Positions 6,507 through 10,067 of a stretch of DNA of 10,067 bases are shown in pieces; positions within the stretch are counted from its first letter, which is position 1, and each line of letters begins with the position of its first letter. Below the pieces are notes generated by a model. It did not search any database, had not been told where the DNA came from, and was given only the letters and a program-made list of their open reading frames with translations. Where the stretch lies: assembly GCA_019420465.1 (NCBI GenBank), contig JAHZHB010000081.1:5769-15835 (forward strand). Reading direction: 5' to 3'. The position numbers and the translations under genes were made by a program. This DNA is from Lachnospiraceae bacterium (lineage in GTDB: Bacteria > Bacillota > Clostridia > Lachnospirales > Lachnospiraceae).

Positions 6507-7781
6507 ATGAAAGTATTAGTAGTAGGAAGCGGCGGAAGAGAACATGCGATCTGCTGGAAGATTGCGCAGAGTCCGAAAGTAGACAAGATTTACTGCGCAC
6601 CGGGTAATGCCGGTATTGCAGAGTATGCTGAGCTGGTTGATATCAAAGCCATGGAGTTTGATAAGCTGGTGGCATTTGCAAAAGAGAAAGAGATCGATCT
6701 GACGGTGATCGGTATGGATGATCCGCTGGTAGGCGGAATCGTAGATGAATTCGAAAAGGCAGACCTGCGTGTATTCGGACCGAGAAAAAATGCAGCGATC
6801 CTGGAAGGCTCCAAGGCGTTTTCAAAAGATCTGATGAAAAAATATAATATCCCGACAGCCGGATACGAGACCTTTGACGATCCCGAGAAAGCTCTGGAAT
6901 ATCTGGAAACAGCCAAAATGCCGATCGTTTTAAAGGCAGACGGCCTGGCACTTGGCAAAGGTGTACTGATCTGTCAGACACTGGAAGAGGCAAAAGCGGG
7001 CGTAAAGTCCATTATGGAGGATAAAAAGTTCGGTACAGCCGGTAATCAGATGGTCATCGAAGAATTTATGACCGGCCGTGAGGTCTCTGTACTTTCCTAT
7101 GTGGATGGCAAGATTGTAAAGACCATGACCTCCGCACAGGATCATAAGCGTGCAAAAGACGGCGATCAGGGATTAAATACCGGTGGTATGGGAAACTTTT
7201 CCCCGAGTCCGTTCTTTACAGAAGAGATCGATGCCTACTGCCAGAAATATATTTTCCAGCCGACAGTGGATGCCATGGCAGCAGAAGGCCGTGAGTTCAA
7301 GGGGATTATCTTCTTTGGCCTGATGCTGACAGAAGATGGTCCGAAGGTGCTTGAGTACAATGCCCGTTTCGGTGATCCGGAAGCACAGGTCGTACTGCCG
7401 CGTATGAAAAATGATATCATTGATGTATTTAATGCCTGCATCGACGGTACCCTGGATCAGATTGATCTGCAGTTTGAAGACAATGCCTGCGTATGTGTTG
7501 TGCTGGCTTCTGACGGTTATCCGGTATCCTATGACAAAGGATTTGAGATTAAGGGACTGGAAAACTTTAAGGATAAAGACGGCTATTACTGCTTCCATGC
7601 AGGAAGTGCTTTCAAAGACGGTAAGATCGTAACAAACGGTGGTCGTGTACTTGGCGTGACTGCACTTGGCAAAGATCTGTTCGAAGCCAGAGCCAATGCC
7701 TATAAGGCTGTAGACTGGGTAGATTTCGATAATAAATATTACAGACATGATATTGCCAAAGCCATCGAAGATGCCAGATAA
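6507..7781 (+). CDS. purD: Phosphoribosylamine-glycine ligase (GAR synthetase)
   Basis: A 424-aa ATP-grasp enzyme that joins 5-phosphoribosylamine and glycine to make GAR, the substrate of PurN. The N-terminal block is MKVLVVGSGGREHAI. The ATP-grasp core shows LKADGLALGKGVLI, EEFMTGREVSVLSYVDG, and the loop HKRAKDGDQGLNTGGMG. The metal- and ATP-binding block EYNARFGDPEAQVVLPR follows, then a C-terminal domain with VLASDGYP. Length matches the family (about 420-430). Two adjacent ATGs are possible. I prefer 6507 over 6504 because it lies 6 nt from GGAGG (6496-6500) and starts at the usual MKVLVVG. It is the last gene of the operon, with a terminator 25 bp after the stop. Confidence 0.97.
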   Translation: MKVLVVGSGGREHAICWKIAQSPKVDKIYCAPGNAGIAEYAELVDIKAMEFDKLVAFAKEKEIDLTVIGMDDPLVGGIVDEFEKADLRVFGPRKNAAILEGSKAFSKDLMKKYNIPTAGYETFDDPEKALEYLETAKMPIVLKADGLALGKGVLICQTLEEAKAGVKSIMEDKKFGTAGNQMVIEEFMTGREVSVLSYVDGKIVKTMTSAQDHKRAKDGDQGLNTGGMGNFSPSPFFTEEIDAYCQKYIFQPTVDAMAAEGREFKGIIFFGLMLTEDGPKVLEYNARFGDPEAQVVLPRMKNDIIDVFNACIDGTLDQIDLQFEDNACVCVVLASDGYPVSYDKGFEIKGLENFKDKDGYYCFHAGSAFKDGKIVTNGGRVLGVTALGKDLFEARANAYKAVDWVDFDNKYYRHDIAKAIEDAR

Positions 7782-7806
7782 AAGTCAATAAAAAAGTTAA
7801 GGTGAA

Positions 7807-7848
7807 AACTCCTGACAGAACAGCAAATGTCTGCCAGGAGTTTTTTTC
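7807..7848 (+). terminator. Intrinsic terminator closing the pur operon
   Basis: AACTCCTG (7807-7814) pairs with CAGGAGTT (7835-7842). The stem extends inward through CAGA (7816-7819) and TCTG (7830-7833) past single mismatched bases. A T-run (7841-7847) follows directly. It isolates purD from the metal-transporter gene. Confidence 0.9.
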
Positions 7849-7863
7849 TCACGACTACCATGC

Positions 7864-7892
7864 TTGCAAAACCTGTGACAGTATGATATAAA
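7864..7892 (+). promoter_or_regulatory. Probable promoter of the metal transporter gene
   Basis: TTGCAA (7864-7869), a 17-nt spacer, and TATAAA (7887-7892). The -10 box differs from consensus in one base and the -35 in two. An overlapping TATGAT (7882-7887) is a second possible -10 but leaves too short a spacer for this -35. The predicted leader is about 28 nt. It lies right after the pur terminator, so the gene must have a promoter near here. I could not make out a clear operator for the downstream CsoR-type repressor. Confidence 0.55.
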
Positions 7893-7926
7893 CATAAACT
7901 AAACAGCGAAAGAAAGAGGGATAACG

Positions 7927-8760
7927 ATGATAGAAAGCATATGGGAGGCTGTGACAGATGCCGTAAAGATCCTTCCTTTTTTATTTGTAGCGTACCTTCT
8001 GATCGAGTACGTGGAACATCATATGCAGAATGCATCCGTGCAGAAGGTATTGCAGAAGAGAAAAGCAAGCGTCTGTGTAGCATCTGTTCTGGGTGCAGTG
8101 CCGCAGTGCGGTTTTTCTGTGACGGCGTCCAATCTGTACGCGACACATCTGATCTCGGCCGGTACACTTCTGGCGGTATTTCTGGCAACCAGTGATGAGG
8201 CAGTACCGATACTTCTGGCAGAGCCAGAGCTTTGGTCGGTGATGCTAAAGATCCTTGCTGCCAAGATTGTGATCGGTATTGTTGCAGGCTTTTTGGTGGA
8301 TGCCTGCTGGAAACAGAAACAGCAGAAACCGGATTTTCATAAAGTATGTGATCATTGTCACTGTGAAGAAGAAAAGGGAATTGTCAGGCCGGCCCTTATG
8401 CATACACTGAAAATGTTTGGTTTTATACTTGTGATCAACGTTGTACTTGGCGTTTTACTGCATATGTGCAGTGATGCTGTAGTACAGAAGATTTTTCTGC
8501 ACGGCAGTGTATTTCAGCCGTTTGTAGCTGCACTGATCGGTCTGATTCCTAACTGTGGTCCATCTGTTGCGCTGACACAGTTATTTGTACAGCAGCAGAT
8601 CAGCTTCGGGTCGCTGCTTGCGGGCCTTTGCTCCGGTGCAGGTCTTGGCATGGCTGTTCTGTGGAAAATACATGCAGACAAAAAAGAAAACCTGAGGATA
8701 CTTCTTCTTCTGTATGCGATCGCTGCATTTGTCGGAGTTGTGGCCAATCTTGCAGTTTAA
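7927..8760 (+). CDS. Putative heavy-metal/manganese efflux permease (ArsP_2-like)
   Basis: A 277-aa integral membrane protein with about eight hydrophobic segments. It fits the ArsP_2 group, described as putative heavy-metal exporters and often labelled putative manganese transporter; the substrate is not established. Two halves carry the same signature: VPQCGFSV around C61 and IPNCGPSV around C210, each followed by a similar helix with an ISxGxLLA motif, showing an internal duplication. The linker between the halves (about residues 126-152) is cytoplasmic or exposed and holds a Cys/His cluster, HKVCDHCHC (138-146), a plausible metal-sensing or metal-delivery site. Members of the family usually run longer than 277 aa, so this is at the short end as far as I recall. 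AGAGGG precedes the ATG. The adjacent CsoR-type repressor supports a metal-efflux role. Confidence 0.78.
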   Translation: MIESIWEAVTDAVKILPFLFVAYLLIEYVEHHMQNASVQKVLQKRKASVCVASVLGAVPQCGFSVTASNLYATHLISAGTLLAVFLATSDEAVPILLAEPELWSVMLKILAAKIVIGIVAGFLVDACWKQKQQKPDFHKVCDHCHCEEEKGIVRPALMHTLKMFGFILVINVVLGVLLHMCSDAVVQKIFLHGSVFQPFVAALIGLIPNCGPSVALTQLFVQQQISFGSLLAGLCSGAGLGMAVLWKIHADKKENLRILLLLYAIAAFVGVVANLAV

Positions 8761-8775
8761 CTGTAATTTCCGGGG

Positions 8776-8804
8776 TTGACAAAAAGCAAAACAGACAAGA
8801 TAAT
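8776..8804 (+). promoter_or_regulatory. Strong promoter of the CsoR-family gene
   Basis: Perfect -35 TTGACA (8776-8781), a 17-nt spacer, and GATAAT (8799-8804, one mismatch in the -10). The expected start near 8811 gives a leader of about 29 nt with GGGAGGA before the ATG. The promoter sits only 15 bp after the transporter stop, so the regulator can be made independently of the transporter as well as by read-through. Confidence 0.8.
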
Positions 8805-8839
8805 AAAAAGACAGGGTAAATGAGGGAGGAAAACACCGT

Positions 8840-9115
8840 ATGAAAGAATGTATGGACAGTGAAAATCTGCACAGACGGATCAAAAAGATTATCGGACAGC
8901 TTAATGCGATCGACCGTATGATTGAAGAGGATGTACCGTGCGAAGATGTGCTTTCCCAGATGAATGCCGTGAAATCTGCTGTACATAAATGCGGCCAGAT
9001 TGTCCTGGAGGGCCATATCAAACATTGTGTGCGTGAAGGTCTTGAACACGGAGATCCGGACCAGACGATCGAAAAATTTACAAAGGCTGTTGAACGATTT
9101 GCCAATATGAAATAA
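8840..9115 (+). CDS. CsoR/FrmR/RcnR-family metal-sensing transcriptional repressor
   Basis: A 91-aa all-helical DNA-binding protein of the CsoR/RcnR/FrmR family (DUF156), which acts as a tetramer and leaves DNA when metal or thiol-reactive signals bind. The start HRRIKKIIGQLNAIDRMIEED is the family's helix 1, with conserved Arg and GQ residues for DNA contact. The three sensor positions are C34, H59 and C63. Their spacings (25 and 4) are the same as Cys36, His61 and Cys65 of Mycobacterium CsoR, the copper(I) site. The Tyr that usually precedes the first Cys is Pro here, as in many clostridial members. Because the neighbour is a putative manganese/heavy-metal permease and not CopA, the sensed ion is open. 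GGGAGGA lies 9 nt before the ATG; a terminator follows at 9180. Confidence 0.9.
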   Translation: MKECMDSENLHRRIKKIIGQLNAIDRMIEEDVPCEDVLSQMNAVKSAVHKCGQIVLEGHIKHCVREGLEHGDPDQTIEKFTKAVERFANMK

Positions 9116-9179
9116 TCCAGTGAAATCAAAACTGATCCGTTGAACCAGGTATTGATATGTAAGGCAATAATGAAAAACA

Positions 9180-9224
9180 CCACCGGTGCATCTGCTTGAA
9201 AAACAGATTGCCGGTGGCTTTTTT
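9180..9224 (+). terminator. Intrinsic terminator after the CsoR-family gene
   Basis: CCACCGG (9180-9186) pairs with CCGGTGG (9211-9217). The stem continues through two G-T pairs and one bulge to ATCTG (9190-9194) with CAGAT (9204-9208), leaving a 9-nt A-rich loop. Six T residues (9219-9224) follow. Little else is recognisable between this and the next gene except its promoter. Confidence 0.88.
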
Positions 9225-9281
9225 ATATACAAATATGCTTTGGGGTTTAATGTTTTATACTTTATATCGGTAATGTGTCGG

Positions 9282-9311
9282 CTTGCTGCAAAAATACAGC
9301 AAGATTATAAT
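9282..9311 (+). promoter_or_regulatory. Promoter with operator-like inverted repeat, dehydrogenase gene
   Basis: TTGCTG (9283-9288), a 17-nt spacer, and a perfect TATAAT (9306-9311). The -35 box lies inside a perfect 7-bp inverted repeat: CTTGCTG (9282-9288), an 8-nt A-rich centre, and CAGCAAG (9297-9303), which ends two bases before the -10. A repressor bound here would block RNA polymerase. The 22-bp size suits a dimeric regulator. The leader, about 40 nt from a start near 9318, also has a near-direct repeat of AAAGCGTA (9319-9326 and 9333-9340). Confidence 0.78.
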
Positions 9312-9358
9312 AGATTGCAAAAGCGTAAGTCAAAAAGCGTACAAAGGAGACAAAGACA

Positions 9359-10067
9359 ATGAAAATCTGTGCATATGAAGTAAGAGAAGACGAAAAAAAA
9401 GACTTTTCCCACATGGCAGAAAAATACGGAGTCGATATCAGCCTGCATGACGAAATTCCGGGACCGGACACAGCATCTCTGGCCAGTGGATGTGAAGGCG
9501 TTACTATGCTTGGTATGGGCAAGATCGACAAAGAACTGCTGGACACATGGAAAAGCATGGGTGTGCGCTGCATTTCCACCCGTACCATCGGCTACAATCA
9601 TATAGATACCGCATATGCCAGTGAGATCGGTATTCAGGTATGTAATGCCGCATATCCGCCGTCGGGTGTGGCTGAATTTACGATCATGCTGATGCTGATG
9701 TGCCTTAGAAATTACAAACAGTCTCTCTGGAGAGGACAGGTAAACGATTTTGCCCTGCAGGGGCTTCAGGGACGGGAAATCGGCAGTATGACAGTAGGTG
9801 TTGTAGGTACAGGAAAGATCGGCGCACAGGTGATCCAGTATCTGCATGGTTTTGGATGTAAAATCCTGGCTTATGACATGTATCAGAATGCATCCATAAA
9901 GGATATGGTCGAATATGTAGAACTCGATGAGCTTTTTGCAAGAGCCGACATGATCACCCTGCATACACCGTTGCTTGACAGCACGTATCATCTGGTAAAT
10001 ACACAGACCATAGCCAAAATGAAGGATGGCGTAGTCCTGATCAACTGTGCCCGCGGTGAACTGATGG
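9359..10067 (+). CDS. D-2-hydroxyacid (D-lactate/VanH-like) dehydrogenase, 3' end outside window
   Basis: The first 236 codons of an NAD-dependent D-2-hydroxyacid dehydrogenase, which interconverts pyruvate (or another 2-keto acid) and the D-hydroxyacid. The N-terminal substrate domain contains CISTRTIGYNHIDTAYA (about residues 71-87), the pattern shared by D-lactate dehydrogenases and VanH. The NAD-binding domain carries the glycine-rich loop G150-T-G152-K-I-G155, then a strand ending AYD, whose Asp is the usual NAD-ribose ligand. R232 in NCARGE matches the catalytic Arg of the family. The catalytic Glu and His lie past the window edge, so completeness cannot be judged. AAAGGAG ends 9 nt before the ATG. 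A fermentative D-lactate role is most likely. VanH-type similarity alone is not evidence of glycopeptide resistance. Confidence 0.92.
   Translation, partial: MKICAYEVREDEKKDFSHMAEKYGVDISLHDEIPGPDTASLASGCEGVTMLGMGKIDKELLDTWKSMGVRCISTRTIGYNHIDTAYASEIGIQVCNAAYPPSGVAEFTIMLMLMCLRNYKQSLWRGQVNDFALQGLQGREIGSMTVGVVGTGKIGAQVIQYLHGFGCKILAYDMYQNASIKDMVEYVELDELFARADMITLHTPLLDSTYHLVNTQTIAKMKDGVVLINCARGELM

Noticed and set aside
7739..8188. Minus-strand ORF of 149 codons across the purD end and the transporter start
   Set aside because: It crosses a terminator and a promoter, overlaps two well-supported genes, and its low-complexity Leu/Ser/Phe run comes from reading the spacer backwards.
7866..8792. Shared GCAAAAC heptamer in the transporter and CsoR promoters as a common operator
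   Set aside because: It is one short A-rich match with no symmetry and a different position relative to each promoter. CsoR-type operators are usually longer and GC-centred.
9282..9303. Rex (NADH-responsive) operator upstream of the dehydrogenase
   Set aside because: The repeat arms CTTGCTG and CAGCAAG do not match the TTGTGAA...TTCACAA pattern of Rex sites.
534..10067. VanZ-family gene and VanH-like dehydrogenase in one window as a glycopeptide-resistance cluster
   Set aside because: They lie more than 8 kb apart, on separate transcripts, with no vanA/B-type ligase, VanX, VanY or VanRS between them. Both families are common in Clostridia without resistance.

Overview
The window looks like a chromosomal segment from a gut-type Clostridia, most likely a Lachnospiraceae (Blautia/Ruminococcus/Dorea-like). 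The reasons are moderate GC, strong AGGAGG-type ribosome binding sites, SigA-type promoters, and small membrane proteins typical of that family. Taxonomy is an inference from protein style; no rRNA is present. Every gene I can support is on the + strand.

Region 1 (1-4060) starts inside pyrE (3' half only) and continues with a 48-aa one-helix membrane peptide (377-523), a VanZ-family membrane protein, a three-helix small membrane protein, an HD-domain phosphohydrolase of the HDDC2/YfbR type, and a 685-aa M29-type aminopeptidase with an unusually long N-terminal extension. Gaps are short, or the genes overlap (20 bp and 8 bp). No terminator is seen until the intrinsic one at 4021-4060, so this could be a single read-through transcript from the pyrimidine operon.

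Region 2 (4061-7848) is a purine biosynthesis operon, purE-purM-purN-purD. A near-consensus promoter (TTGACA-17-TACAAT) drives it and an intrinsic terminator closes it. purE, purM and purN are tightly packed. A 159-bp structured spacer with mutually exclusive hairpins and small tandem duplications separates purN from purD. purC, purF, purH, purL, purB and purK are not in the window.

Region 3 (7849-9224) is a metal-homeostasis module: a polytopic ArsP_2-like transporter with an internal two-fold repeat and a Cys/His-rich loop, followed by a CsoR-family repressor. The repressor carries the Cys-His-Cys metal-ligand pattern and has its own TTGACA-17-GATAAT promoter. A strong terminator follows.

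Region 4 (9225-10067) is a D-2-hydroxyacid (D-lactate/VanH-like) dehydrogenase that runs off the right edge. Its TTGCTG-17-TATAAT promoter carries a perfect 7-bp inverted repeat over the -35 box, a good operator candidate.

Most of the window is ordinary core metabolism. The parts that merit a second look are the structured purN-purD spacer, the metal transporter/CsoR pair, the operator-like repeat upstream of the dehydrogenase, the unlisted 48-aa peptide, and the extended M29 peptidase. I saw no convincing new defence, mobile or CRISPR system.
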